DNA from: Chryseobacterium gleum
GTDB taxonomy: Bacteria; Bacteroidota; Bacteroidia; Flavobacteriales_D; Sanyastnellaceae
Assembly (NCBI GenBank): GCA_943330925.2
Contig: CALQJP020000081.1
Span: forward strand, 1 to 8,591
DNA: 8,591 nucleotides
Direction of reading: 5' to 3'
Position numbers and translations under genes: made by a program. How positions within the stretch are numbered: position 1 is the first letter of the stretch; every line of letters starts with the position of its first letter. Positions 1-7,428 of this stretch are shown piece after piece. The notes beneath the pieces were generated by a model, which ran no database searches, was not told the DNA's origin, and saw only the letters and a list, made by a program, of their open reading frames with translations.

Positions 1-400
1 CCGGTAAAAGGCCGGAAACTATGACCTGGGGCGTGATACCGCCATAATCCACATTACTGTTTTCAGCAAAAGGACGCAAATCGGTGCCATTGAGGGTTGT
101 CGTCGACGGTCCGGAGGGAATCGTAAGGGCAGATCCCGGCCAGCGTTCATTATCTTCAGTGCGAACGAATATGTTTCCGTCGGTGGTTGATATAGAACCG
201 GCGAGATAAATATTCTGTTCAGTTGGTGACGAGTTGATGATTGTAACTGAAATCTGATTAAGACTCGAGAAATAGTCGGTATAATCTGCTGAATATGGCG
301 GATTGACATTGATGGACAGCGTCAACTGATAAGGCTGCGCTACAAGCTTGACACAAGCAAAAACCAGCAACAGGATGTATAAGAACGCTTTTTTTCTCAT
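1..400 (-). CDS. TANFOR-like exported protein, N-terminal part (3' end outside window)
   Basis: Read from the ATG at 400, this gives 133 residues open to the window edge. Residues 1-21 are a signal peptide (MRKK start, hydrophobic ILLLVFA core, cleavage near LVA|QPY). The mature start, QPYQLTLSINVNPPYSADYT, then a run with N-I--AGSI, a proline/glycine turn before ALTIPSG, L-GTDLRPF, and N-VDYGG, matches what I remember of the TANFOR domain, a Bacteroidota extracellular domain first defined in Tannerella forsythia. That name is from memory, not a search. Full TANFOR proteins usually continue with further extracellular domains; none is visible here. The gene begins 6 bp after the stop of the barrel-like gene and has no room for its own promoter, so the two are very likely one transcript. 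Function is unknown; export to the cell surface is inferred. Confidence 0.8.
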   Translation of the reverse strand, partial: MRKKAFLYILLLVFACVKLVAQPYQLTLSINVNPPYSADYTDYFSSLNQISVTIINSSPTEQNIYLAGSISTTDGNIFVRTEDNERWPGSALTIPSGPSTTTLNGTDLRPFAENSNVDYGGITPQVIVSGLLP

Positions 401-406
401 GAATAA

Positions 407-2116
407 TTAGGATTTGCGTTGAAGGTTAAGAGTATATCCAACTAAAAATCTGACTTCCGTAAAGGAACCACCCGAAGGACTCACAAAAGGAGTACTGTTG
501 TGCAAGGCATTAATAGTTAAATTGAATTGATGAGCCTTTCGTATTTGATAGGCTACTGTAGCATAACTATTGAGGGTTGCTCCGGCAGCTTGCCCACTTT
601 GGAACCCCTTGTTATATGAAACGTTCAGGCTGGTGCGCAGTTTATTGTTGATAAATGGTTTGGAGGCCCCCAGCGTGGGACCCACTAGAAAATAGGAGCC
701 GGTGTAAAATGTATTGTGGCTCACATTCACGCCACCCATCAAACCAAAATTGTCGCGCAGTCGAATATGATTCGCGTTCATATTTAAAAACCACACCTGA
801 TTTTCTCCTGTGGCATAGGTTCCAAAAGGATTCAGGTCTTGCAACTCCTGATAGCTCACGTTCATGGTGAAATTCATAGAACGCAGTTTATTTATAATGG
901 TGTAGTTCTGAGACAAGCTTAGACTAAGGTTGTTTTGCGCGACGCGAAAAGTATCGTTAACCACCCGCAATCCTTGTTCCTGAGCAGTTCCATAATTCGA
1001 GAAAGCCAAATTCAAATTATAGTTCTTGGTTGGTTGCAAACCCAGATTAGCCGAGCTGATTGTTCGAACAGACGTGTAAGCCTTCCTTCCTGTAATATTA
1101 TCTTGTTGCTTTCCTATGCTTCCGCTCAACTTGATTTTATTCTTCATTAATCGAATGGAGGGCTCAATGGTGACAGAGCGTATATCCGTTTGCTGATAAA
1201 ACGCCGCTAAGGCTCTGTAGTCCGGATCAACCTGCTTAACTTGCACTTTCAAGCTGAAATTCCTATGGTTGAAACTCAACGAAGCATTTCCGGCTTTGAG
1301 TAGCTGAACTCCAACACGTGGTTGAAAGAATCTAGGAAACGGATTGTATTGCTGAACTGTGTCGAGCACCACTAAATTCAAATCTCGGTTAAGCAGGCTC
1401 AAACCAACATCCATGCTGAACGTTAGTCGTTTACTGATGGCAAGCTTACTGCTCACACCCAACGCTACATTATCTTGTGGTTTCAGTGAAGCAGAATCCA
1501 AAATCGCTATTGACTTTACTTCATCATAAACCTTCACAAGGGATAAGTCAAAATAAGAACGACGATTGCCTACCCCCATTTTAGCCCCGTAACCCATTCG
1601 TTGAAACGCAGCATCTGGAGCCGCGGTAATGTTCGCATTGGTGTCTTGAGCTATGGGCTTTGCCAAACGACCGTAGAAAGCAGAAAAGCGAAATCCCTTC
1701 GGATTCATTTCCACTCCGCCTCCCAGGAATTGAATTCCAGACATGACATACGGATTCATTCGGATACTGCGATAGCCTGCGTGCAATGTGAGCCATTTGT
1801 AATAAGGGCTTACGCCATAGCGATTAAACGGCTGATTGAAAGAGCGGTTTCTACTTCCATAATTGAAGCTAAAGGGAATCTGCCATCCATAAATATTCAT
1901 GGATGGTGACCCGTTAACCTGCCACCAAAAAGGCTCGTTACGGGGGTCGCCGTCACCAAAATAGAGATAAGGACCGGCCTGCACATTCACAGAACCGCTA
2001 AATATCACCGGCTTAGATTGTCCGATTAGTGAAAGGTCTTGCGCGCAAGGTTTAACGGACCATAGCAACAACATTACCCATAAAAACGGACAGATTATGT
2101 GCGAAGTTTTTTTCAA
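407..2116 (-). CDS. Exported outer-membrane beta-barrel-like protein, uncharacterised Bacteroidota family
   Basis: From the TTG at 2116 this is 569 residues. The frame extends to an ATG at 2176 (589 residues), but that adds a 20-residue leader before the LKKTSH...FLWVMLLLW signal peptide (cleavage near PCAQ). The TTG gives a normal (M)KKT start, so I prefer it, although TTG starts are rare in this phylum. The mature protein has many short alternating aromatic/hydrophobic strands with Gly/Asn turns and no visible soluble enzyme motif. An early block with IPFSFNYGSRNRSFNQPFN, YKWLTLHAGYR and FRFSAFYGRL looks like a conserved Bacteroidota outer-membrane family I recall without a function. It ends in a typical terminal strand, VRFLVGYTLNL, then QRKS. 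There is no TonB box or plug domain. It is followed after 6 bp by the TANFOR-like gene, so a barrel/surface-protein pair is likely. Confidence 0.82.
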   Translation of the reverse strand: MKKTSHIICPFLWVMLLLWSVKPCAQDLSLIGQSKPVIFSGSVNVQAGPYLYFGDGDPRNEPFWWQVNGSPSMNIYGWQIPFSFNYGSRNRSFNQPFNRYGVSPYYKWLTLHAGYRSIRMNPYVMSGIQFLGGGVEMNPKGFRFSAFYGRLAKPIAQDTNANITAAPDAAFQRMGYGAKMGVGNRRSYFDLSLVKVYDEVKSIAILDSASLKPQDNVALGVSSKLAISKRLTFSMDVGLSLLNRDLNLVVLDTVQQYNPFPRFFQPRVGVQLLKAGNASLSFNHRNFSLKVQVKQVDPDYRALAAFYQQTDIRSVTIEPSIRLMKNKIKLSGSIGKQQDNITGRKAYTSVRTISSANLGLQPTKNYNLNLAFSNYGTAQEQGLRVVNDTFRVAQNNLSLSLSQNYTIINKLRSMNFTMNVSYQELQDLNPFGTYATGENQVWFLNMNANHIRLRDNFGLMGGVNVSHNTFYTGSYFLVGPTLGASKPFINNKLRTSLNVSYNKGFQSGQAAGATLNSYATVAYQIRKAHQFNLTINALHNSTPFVSPSGGSFTEVRFLVGYTLNLQRKS

Positions 2117-2246
2117 GATAGAATGGTGGCAAGCAATATTGGCTACCCGACTTGGCATGAATGAACATGAAGTCAAGGTATTCGAGACAATATTCTTTCA
2201 AGATTTCCGCGTCCTAGCCAGGCATCTAAAGAATGGCTTCACTCAC

Positions 2247-2258
2247 TTAATAACCGGT
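2247..2258 (-). promoter_or_regulatory. Candidate regulatory site, copy 1 of a shared 12-mer
   Basis: TTAATAACCGGT (ACCGGTTATTAA read toward the gene) is identical to 6251-6262. It lies in the short gap upstream of the barrel/TANFOR operon, 71 bp before the ATG at 2176 or 131 bp before the preferred TTG. The proposed binder, the adjacent LytTR regulator, is inference. Confidence 0.35.
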
Positions 2259-2275
2259 ATAATTGAACGGTTATT
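2249..2275. repeat. Inverted repeat after the LytTR regulator gene
   Basis: AATAACCG (2249-2256) and CGGTTATT (2268-2275) are perfect 8-bp arms around an 11-base loop. The element starts 4 bp past the stop of the regulator gene. As a transcript from the minus strand it could fold, but the stem is AT-rich and no clear T-run follows, so a classical intrinsic terminator is not convincing. A protein-binding site for the downstream barrel operon is the alternative, supported by the left arm lying inside the 12-mer also found upstream of the kinase. Confidence 0.5.
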
Positions 2276-2278
2276 TGG

Positions 2279-3028
2279 TCAATGACCCAAATAGCTCAGA
2301 AACTCATCCTTTTTACGGCGTGATACGGTCAGCGTTTTTCCATCGCTCATTTCCACATAGCCACCATCGGTGCGGACGAAGCGTTTAAGATGTTCCACAT
2401 TGATCAGTGATGAGTTGTGAATGCGATAAAAGCCCTTGTCTGAAAGCAACTTTTCATACTCACCGATTGATTTAGAACAGACCACTTCCGTGTTGTTTTT
2501 CAAGTAAAAAACGGTATAAGGACCTGTGGAAAGGCAATATAAGACATCAGCGGAATCGATGAAATGAATCCCCTTTTCAGTTGAAATGCTTATCTTATTG
2601 ATGTGCTTCTGACTTTTAATGTATTCCAGAAGAGCATCCATTGATTGGTTTTCTGCTTTGCTCAGCGACTTTAACTTGGCCACAGCCGCCTTCAACTCAT
2701 CCACATCTACAGGCTTTAGCAAATAATCGAGCGCAGAAACCCGAAATGCTTTCAACGCAAACTCATTGTAAGCGGTTGTGAATACAACCTGAATGTTAAG
2801 TGCCGCAAGTTTTTCAACCAGCTCGAAGCCGTTCAATTGAGGCATTTCAACATCGACAAACAACACATCGGGCATGATGGCCGGAATCGAATCCAAGGCT
2901 TCGGGAGATGACGAAAAAGAGTGCACAACATCAATTTCAGGACAATGTTTTTTCAATGCGTATTCGAGCACTTCAATGCCACTCAATTCATCGTCAACGA
3001 TAACAGCTTTTAGTTTGGATTGCATCAT
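2279..3028 (-). CDS. LytTR-family response regulator
   Basis: 249 residues, cytoplasmic DNA-binding regulator. Receiver domain at about 5-122: acidic pocket D12-D13, phospho-acceptor D59 in FVDVEMP, T85 in FTTAY, and K105 in YLLKP, so all key residues for phosphorylation are present. A linker at about 123-140 leads to a LytTR DNA-binding domain at about 143-247 (ISTEKGIHFID, YCLSTGPYT, FYRIHNSSLINVEHL, YVEMSDG-TLTVSRRKK). Family members bind direct repeats through this domain. The gene starts 11 bp after the kinase stop, so the pair is one operon and the kinase is the natural phosphodonor. The start has two consecutive ATG codons (3028 and 3025); either is possible. Targets are unknown; the shared 12-mer suggests its own operon and the barrel operon. 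Confidence 0.95.
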   Translation of the reverse strand: MMQSKLKAVIVDDELSGIEVLEYALKKHCPEIDVVHSFSSSPEALDSIPAIMPDVLFVDVEMPQLNGFELVEKLAALNIQVVFTTAYNEFALKAFRVSALDYLLKPVDVDELKAAVAKLKSLSKAENQSMDALLEYIKSQKHINKISISTEKGIHFIDSADVLYCLSTGPYTVFYLKNNTEVVCSKSIGEYEKLLSDKGFYRIHNSSLINVEHLKRFVRTDGGYVEMSDGKTLTVSRRKKDEFLSYLGH

Positions 3029-3039
3029 GCGGTTACTTT

Positions 3040-6000
3040 TTAGATATTGCTAATGAATGCCAGCTTTACCACAACGGATGTACCGGCAGGTTTACCATCT
3101 GAATAGAACAAGTCTGTAATGGTGACAGCCTGCCCTTCCATTGCCCCATTGAAATTAGCAATGCGCTTCGCTGTAACATCCAGACCGTGCGATTTGGTTT
3201 TAAGCGAAGTCTTGCTTCGCAAGCCAATTGCTGCCTGCCTGCCTACTCCGTTATCTTCAATTCGTATTTCAATAAATTTTTCCATTTTCCGCACATCGAT
3301 GCGAAGTGTGCCTAAACTGTCTTTGTGCAACAGGCCATGCCAGATGGCGTTCTCCACATAAGGTTGAATGACCATCGGCGGCACGAGCAGATTGCTCACA
3401 TCAAGCTTCGGATCAACTTCAATCTGCCAAGTAAATTTATTTTCGAAGCGCTTGTTTTCAATTTCTATATAGAGGTTAAGCGCCATAAGCTCTTTTTCAA
3501 GCAGCACGCTACTTTCCATCGAATTGTCGAGAATAAGACGAATGAGGCGGGCGAACTTGGTCACAAAAGCCGATGCTTCATCCGTTTTATTCTTGATGAT
3601 ATAACTGTTTATCGAGTTCAAGCTATTGAAAATGAAATGCGGATTCATTTGACTGCGCAGCGCCTTATTCTCAAGTTCGTTCAACTGCTGACGGAACGCA
3701 CTCTGCTCGTGAGCCTTTCTGCGAATTAGGCTGATTCGCTTCCTGTAAACCCAAAACAATATGGTCAATAACAAAAAGACAACCGGCACAAAGAAAACCG
3801 CCCTTTTCCAAAACGGTGGATGTATAACCAGAGCCAATAAGCGTTCATCCGTACACCATTCGCCTGCTCCGTTTTTGGCTCGAATCCGAAGAGTGTAGAA
3901 GCCGTCGCTCAATTGTGCGTATGCCGCTTCGCCTTCTTTCCCCTGAAGCACCCAATCGTGGTCTACTCCATCCAATTTAGTATAATAGTAGTAATCCACT
4001 TCCGAACCGATGTCGGGCACAGTAAAGCGAATTCGAAAATCATCTTCCTTATAACTCAACTGAACCGTATCAAGTGCGTTATAATTCTCAACGTTGTGAT
4101 ACAGTTTTGAAAGCACTTCAATGGAGGTAATGTAGATTCTTCCCTGCTCGTTATTGTTCAGCAGTAGGGCCGGATTAAACTTCCACGCCAAGTCCCTTCC
4201 ACCAATATACATCATTCCATTCCGATGAAATTCAATGATGTTTGCATCGGCAATTTCGAGTCCCTGTTTCTTGGTAAAATTGCGAATATGCAGATTACTG
4301 GTATTGAGCACCGAAACTCCTTTATCGGAAAGAGCCCACAGGTTGCCAGCTCCATCGAGCGTCATGGAAAGAATCCGAGCACTTAGCAGACCATCGGCAG
4401 AGGTAATATAGCGAATGCTGTCGGTCTTTGGATTTAGGCAGGCCAGACCAATGCTGAACATGTTAACCCAGATACGACCTTCTCCGTCTTGTAGCACGGA
4501 TTCTGCATTTCCCTTCAGGATATTGGAAGTGGGGCTATCTGTGTTAAACGTCCTGCAAGCGGCAAGCTGCGGGTGGAATAGAAACAATCTTCGTTTATCA
4601 GTTACGCACCATATTCCTCCATCGCGATCTGCGAACGTTTGTATTAGGTTAAAGGAGCTTAACCCAGAAGCCTTCCTGAATGTATCCGAGTAATCGATAA
4701 CGGTACCTTCCACCTCATTCCAGGCATAAATTCCGTTGCTTGCGGCCAGCCAGAGCAAGCCGGATGAGTCGTAATTCAACGACCATATGTATGCTCCTGT
4801 AAGGCCTTCTACGGGAAGCTGCACTCGCGCAAGCATATCCGGAGTTTGCGCATTAAACACTAGCAAACCCTGAGAGGAAGCGATATAATGGACCTTATTA
4901 TTTGCTTTGGATTGAGTAACTCCATTTACCGCCAGTATTCCTGTATACCCAAGTAATGGCACCAAACCTTTGAGTTTGCCTGTTTGGTTGGAAAAAGAAT
5001 ACAGTCCGTTTCTATAATAGGTTCCACCGTATAAAAGGCTGTCGTTATCGGGTTGAATAAAAGACGAAAGCACATTCACACCGTTCTCAAAATCAAATTT
5101 GAGCGCAGAACCGTCGTACTCAAAAATGTCGCGCGAACGCTCCGTCATGCGAGAGAAGCCAGTATTGGTACCCATGAAAATATACTTGCCGGAGTTGTAT
5201 AGACAAATACCCGTTTCCACACCTGTAGTGCGCGTCCAGCGCTCATTCTCCAACTTAAGGTATTCAATAGAGCCGGAAGAATAATCAAGTATTCCAAACC
5301 CAAAATAATAGGAGGTAAAAAGAATTCTATGCTGATCCAGGAGTATGAAATCATTGATTTTATTCGCATATCCCGTGTTTTCACGCTTTTCTCGATCAAT
5401 CAAATGCTGCTTCCAGGAGCCATCTTTAGGATTGTATTCATAAATACCATTTACCCAAGACCCCACCAATACATTTCCTTCCTCGTTGATGTGCAACTTC
5501 AAAAACAAGTTCTTTTGCATGGACTTACTTCCATTGGCATCAAACTGTTCTACTCGGGTGTAATCGTCTTTAGTCGGATTAAAACGAACCAACCCAACAC
5601 GTGTCGAAATCCACAAATTGCCAGTGGCATCGCCCTCCACATCCATAATTTCGTTGAAGTTGTAGAGTTGGGTTGAAGTATCAAAGGAAGTCAATGTGAA
5701 ACTCTCATCGCCCGGGTTGAACCGCGCTAATCCTTTTCCGAAAAAGCCTATCCACATATTGCCGGCAGCATCATAGCACACCGCAGTTGGGTTGTTATTC
5801 GGCACGCCATTGTGCTTGTTCGGATTGTGCACGAAGCGTTTAAACCGATTCTTTCTCGGGTCAAAAACACACAATCCATTGTCGTGCGTAGAAATCCAGA
5901 TTTGACCCTGTGCATCTTCAAATAAATGTACCACCTGGTTGCCGCTCAAGCTTGAGCTGTCGGCAGGATTACAAATAAAGTTGGTAAAGCCAAAACCGTC

Positions 6001-6195
6001 AAAGCGCGACAATCCTGAATTGGTACCTATCCACAGAAATCCACTTCGGTCTTTCAGAAAGCAACGAACAGTATTATCAATAAGGCCTTCGTCGGGCGTG
6101 TAATGGAAGAAACGATAGCGGCTTTGCTGGGCATAGGCTTCATTGTCTATTGCAGACAAGAGCTTTAGCACAATCAAAAAAAACAGCAAGCGCAT
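3040..6195 (-). CDS. Two-component regulator propeller sensor histidine kinase, LytS type
   Basis: 1051 residues. Signal peptide 1-22 (AYA|QQ). From about 30 to 690 the periplasmic part carries many Reg_prop blades with the LWIGT--GL-RF- pattern (first W at 55; later LWISTRVGLVRFNP, LWLAASNGIYAWN, IWVNMFSIGLACLNP and others), enough for two beta-propellers. A Y_Y_Y domain follows at about 720-793 (DYYYYTKLDG-DHDW, GFYTLRIRAKN). One membrane helix spans 799-817, with positive RKRISLIRRK after it. The cytoplasmic kinase has H853 in NPHFIFNSLNSI (His_kinase family of LytS/YehU), N-box E948-N949, G1 box D981-N-G-V-G985 and late glycines near 1003-1004 and 1038. It should autophosphorylate and pass phosphate to the LytTR regulator downstream. 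Unlike Bacteroides hybrid two-component systems, the receiver and output are on a separate protein. Ligand unknown. Confidence 0.95.
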   Translation of the reverse strand: MRLLFFLIVLKLLSAIDNEAYAQQSRYRFFHYTPDEGLIDNTVRCFLKDRSGFLWIGTNSGLSRFDGFGFTNFICNPADSSSLSGNQVVHLFEDAQGQIWISTHDNGLCVFDPRKNRFKRFVHNPNKHNGVPNNNPTAVCYDAAGNMWIGFFGKGLARFNPGDESFTLTSFDTSTQLYNFNEIMDVEGDATGNLWISTRVGLVRFNPTKDDYTRVEQFDANGSKSMQKNLFLKLHINEEGNVLVGSWVNGIYEYNPKDGSWKQHLIDREKRENTGYANKINDFILLDQHRILFTSYYFGFGILDYSSGSIEYLKLENERWTRTTGVETGICLYNSGKYIFMGTNTGFSRMTERSRDIFEYDGSALKFDFENGVNVLSSFIQPDNDSLLYGGTYYRNGLYSFSNQTGKLKGLVPLLGYTGILAVNGVTQSKANNKVHYIASSQGLLVFNAQTPDMLARVQLPVEGLTGAYIWSLNYDSSGLLWLAASNGIYAWNEVEGTVIDYSDTFRKASGLSSFNLIQTFADRDGGIWCVTDKRRLFLFHPQLAACRTFNTDSPTSNILKGNAESVLQDGEGRIWVNMFSIGLACLNPKTDSIRYITSADGLLSARILSMTLDGAGNLWALSDKGVSVLNTSNLHIRNFTKKQGLEIADANIIEFHRNGMMYIGGRDLAWKFNPALLLNNNEQGRIYITSIEVLSKLYHNVENYNALDTVQLSYKEDDFRIRFTVPDIGSEVDYYYYTKLDGVDHDWVLQGKEGEAAYAQLSDGFYTLRIRAKNGAGEWCTDERLLALVIHPPFWKRAVFFVPVVFLLLTILFWVYRKRISLIRRKAHEQSAFRQQLNELENKALRSQMNPHFIFNSLNSINSYIIKNKTDEASAFVTKFARLIRLILDNSMESSVLLEKELMALNLYIEIENKRFENKFTWQIEVDPKLDVSNLLVPPMVIQPYVENAIWHGLLHKDSLGTLRIDVRKMEKFIEIRIEDNGVGRQAAIGLRSKTSLKTKSHGLDVTAKRIANFNGAMEGQAVTITDLFYSDGKPAGTSVVVKLAFISNI

Positions 6196-6213
6196 CTCGG
6201 TAGTTTATTCAGA

Positions 6214-6221
6214 CGAAAGTA
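6214..6221 (-). promoter_or_regulatory. Weak -7 element candidate for the kinase operon
   Basis: Read on the minus strand the bases are TACTTTCG, a 7 of 8 match to the Bacteroidota -7 consensus TAnnTTTG, 18 bp upstream of the start codon at 6195. I see no good TTG at the -33 distance, which would fit an activator-dependent promoter. The shared 12-mer starts 29 bp further upstream, where an activator would sit. Confidence 0.25.
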
Positions 6222-6250
6222 TAAGAACCCATTCATTTCTTGAATGCGAG

Positions 6251-6262
6251 TTAATAACCGGT
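6251..6262 (-). promoter_or_regulatory. Candidate regulatory site, copy 2 of a shared 12-mer
   Basis: TTAATAACCGGT, identical to and in the same orientation as 2247-2258, 56 bp upstream of the kinase start. It overlaps a near-palindrome (AACCG-AC-CGGTT on the minus strand) and abuts the TCGGTTT repeats at 6262-6268 and 6279-6285. Autoregulation by the LytTR regulator is inference. Confidence 0.35.
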
Positions 6263-6285
6263 CGGTTTCACGATAAATTCGGTTT
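6262..6285. repeat. Direct repeat TCGGTTT, two copies 17 bp apart, in the kinase promoter region
   Basis: TCGGTTT occurs at 6262-6268 and 6279-6285; extended by two bases the copies are TCGGTTTCA and TCGGTTTGA. They lie between the meaB stop and the kinase start. Spaced direct repeats are the usual arrangement of LytTR sites, but the spacing and sequence do not match the described consensus exactly, so this is only a candidate operator. Confidence 0.35.
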
Positions 6286-6296
6286 GATAAAAACGC

Positions 6297-7325
6297 CTAG
6301 TTATTTCCTTTGAGTATGTCAAATGCTGCCTGAAACGGAGAAATTGCTCCATCAGCAACACGACGCTCCATAGCTTCAAGTCTTGATTTTACATCCGAAT
6401 TTTCATAGAAGCGCTCCACGATTTTGGCGCGCAATTCTTCATGCAACCAAGAAAGATTTTGCCTTTTTCGACGTTCATTCATCAACCCTCGCTCTTGCAT
6501 CCATACTGCATAATTGTCGAGTAACAGCACCACTTCATCAATCCCTTTTTGTTCCAATGCCGACGTGGTAAGCACCGGCGGAAACCAGCCATCTTCCCTC
6601 GCAGGAAACAAATGCAAAGCAGATGCATATTCTGATTTTGCTCGGGTAGCAGCAGCCATATTACCTCCATCAGCTTTCGTGATGATCATCGCATCGCACA
6701 TTTCCATGATACCTCGCTTGATGCCTTGCAGCTGATCACCGGCACCGGCCAGCATCAGCAACACGAAGAAATCCGTCATGGCATGCACAGCTGTTTCACT
6801 CTGCCCCACCCCTACTGTTTCTACTAGAATCGTATCATACCCTGCGGCTTCACAGAGTAAAATTGTCTCGCGTGTTCTCCGCGCCACTCCGCCGAGCGTG
6901 TCGCTCGAAGGCGAAGGACGAATAAAAGCGCGGCTATCAGCAGCCAATCGCTCCATGCGCGTCTTATCACCCAAAATACTACCCTTGCTGATGGGACTAC
7001 TGGGATCAACGGCCAATACCGCCACCTTTTTTCCGGCCTCCAATAAGGCCATGCCGAATGTGTCGATAAAGGTACTCTTCCCTACACCTGGCACACCGGT
7101 TATTCCCATGCGAACCGACTTTCCGGAATGGGGTAAGCATAATCGCACAACCTCAGCTGCAATTGCTTCAGGTCCACTTTCGATGCATGTAATTGCCTGA
7201 GCCAATGCTGCCCGATCACCTTGCATGAGCGCAGCAGCGAGCGACTGGGCGTCACGCGTTTGCGCCTGCGAGCGTATGAGGGCAATAGCCTTTTCAGCAC
7301 TGTCTTTTTTAGCGGAGTCCGACAT
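6297..7325 (-). CDS. meaB: MeaB/ArgK-family GTPase, methylmalonyl-CoA mutase chaperone
   Basis: 342 residues from the ATG at 7325 (MSDSAKKDS). A TTG at 7421 would extend the frame by 32 residues, but that stretch translates a tandem repeat and is not family-like. Family G3E P-loop GTPase: Walker A G77-VPGVGK-S84, the family signature VAVLAVDPSSP (101-111) and GSILGDKTRM (115-124), ETVGVGQSE (169-177), and the guanine-specificity motif at 216-219, here TKAD instead of the usual NKxD. The protein binds and protects adenosylcobalamin-dependent methylmalonyl-CoA mutase, gating cofactor loading and rescuing the inactivated enzyme; it acts in the cytoplasm in propionate/succinyl-CoA interconversion. 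The mutase genes are not in this window. Length and motifs are normal, so it should be functional. The name ArgK is an old label for the same family. Confidence 0.93.
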   Translation of the reverse strand: MSDSAKKDSAEKAIALIRSQAQTRDAQSLAAALMQGDRAALAQAITCIESGPEAIAAEVVRLCLPHSGKSVRMGITGVPGVGKSTFIDTFGMALLEAGKKVAVLAVDPSSPISKGSILGDKTRMERLAADSRAFIRPSPSSDTLGGVARRTRETILLCEAAGYDTILVETVGVGQSETAVHAMTDFFVLLMLAGAGDQLQGIKRGIMEMCDAMIITKADGGNMAAATRAKSEYASALHLFPAREDGWFPPVLTTSALEQKGIDEVVLLLDNYAVWMQERGLMNERRKRQNLSWLHEELRAKIVERFYENSDVKSRLEAMERRVADGAISPFQAAFDILKGNN

Positions 7326-7336
7326 GTGGCGAAGAT

Positions 7337-7371
7337 AGGTACTAGGTATTAGGTACGAAGTACTAGGTACC
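7337..7371. repeat. Tandem array, five 7-bp units, consensus AGGTACT
   Basis: The units are AGGTACT, AGGTATT, AGGTACG, AAGTACT and AGGTACC, head to tail with no gaps. The array ends 11 bp upstream of the meaB start codon, so it fills its 5' untranslated region. The unit contains GTAC, so the array is rich in small palindromes. It is degenerate, which suggests an old or slowly evolving array. Confidence 0.85.
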
Positions 7372-7428
7372 GCGAAAATTGGTCTTTTATTGCAGGTGCG
7401 GTGTGCGAAAGCGGAGGGCAACTGTTCT

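Noticed and set aside
343..352. CAAGCTTGAC near the TANFOR signal peptide, also part of the palindrome at 8154-8169
   Set aside because: Inside coding sequence, not palindromic beyond 10 bp there; chance.
2174..2180. Promoter -7 element TACCTTG (minus strand) for the barrel operon
   Set aside because: It lacks one T of the consensus and has no -33 partner; too weak to list.
2097..2285. Plus-strand frame of 62 codons across the barrel/regulator gap
   Set aside because: Mostly antisense to the barrel signal region, no motif, no promoter; a shadow frame.
6778..7200. Plus-strand frame of 140 codons inside meaB
   Set aside because: Fully antisense to a strongly conserved gene, with no recognisable domain.
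7326..7421. N-terminal extension of MeaB by 32 residues from a TTG at 7421
   Set aside because: The added stretch translates the 7-bp tandem array and is not family-like; the ATG at 7325 gives the normal length.
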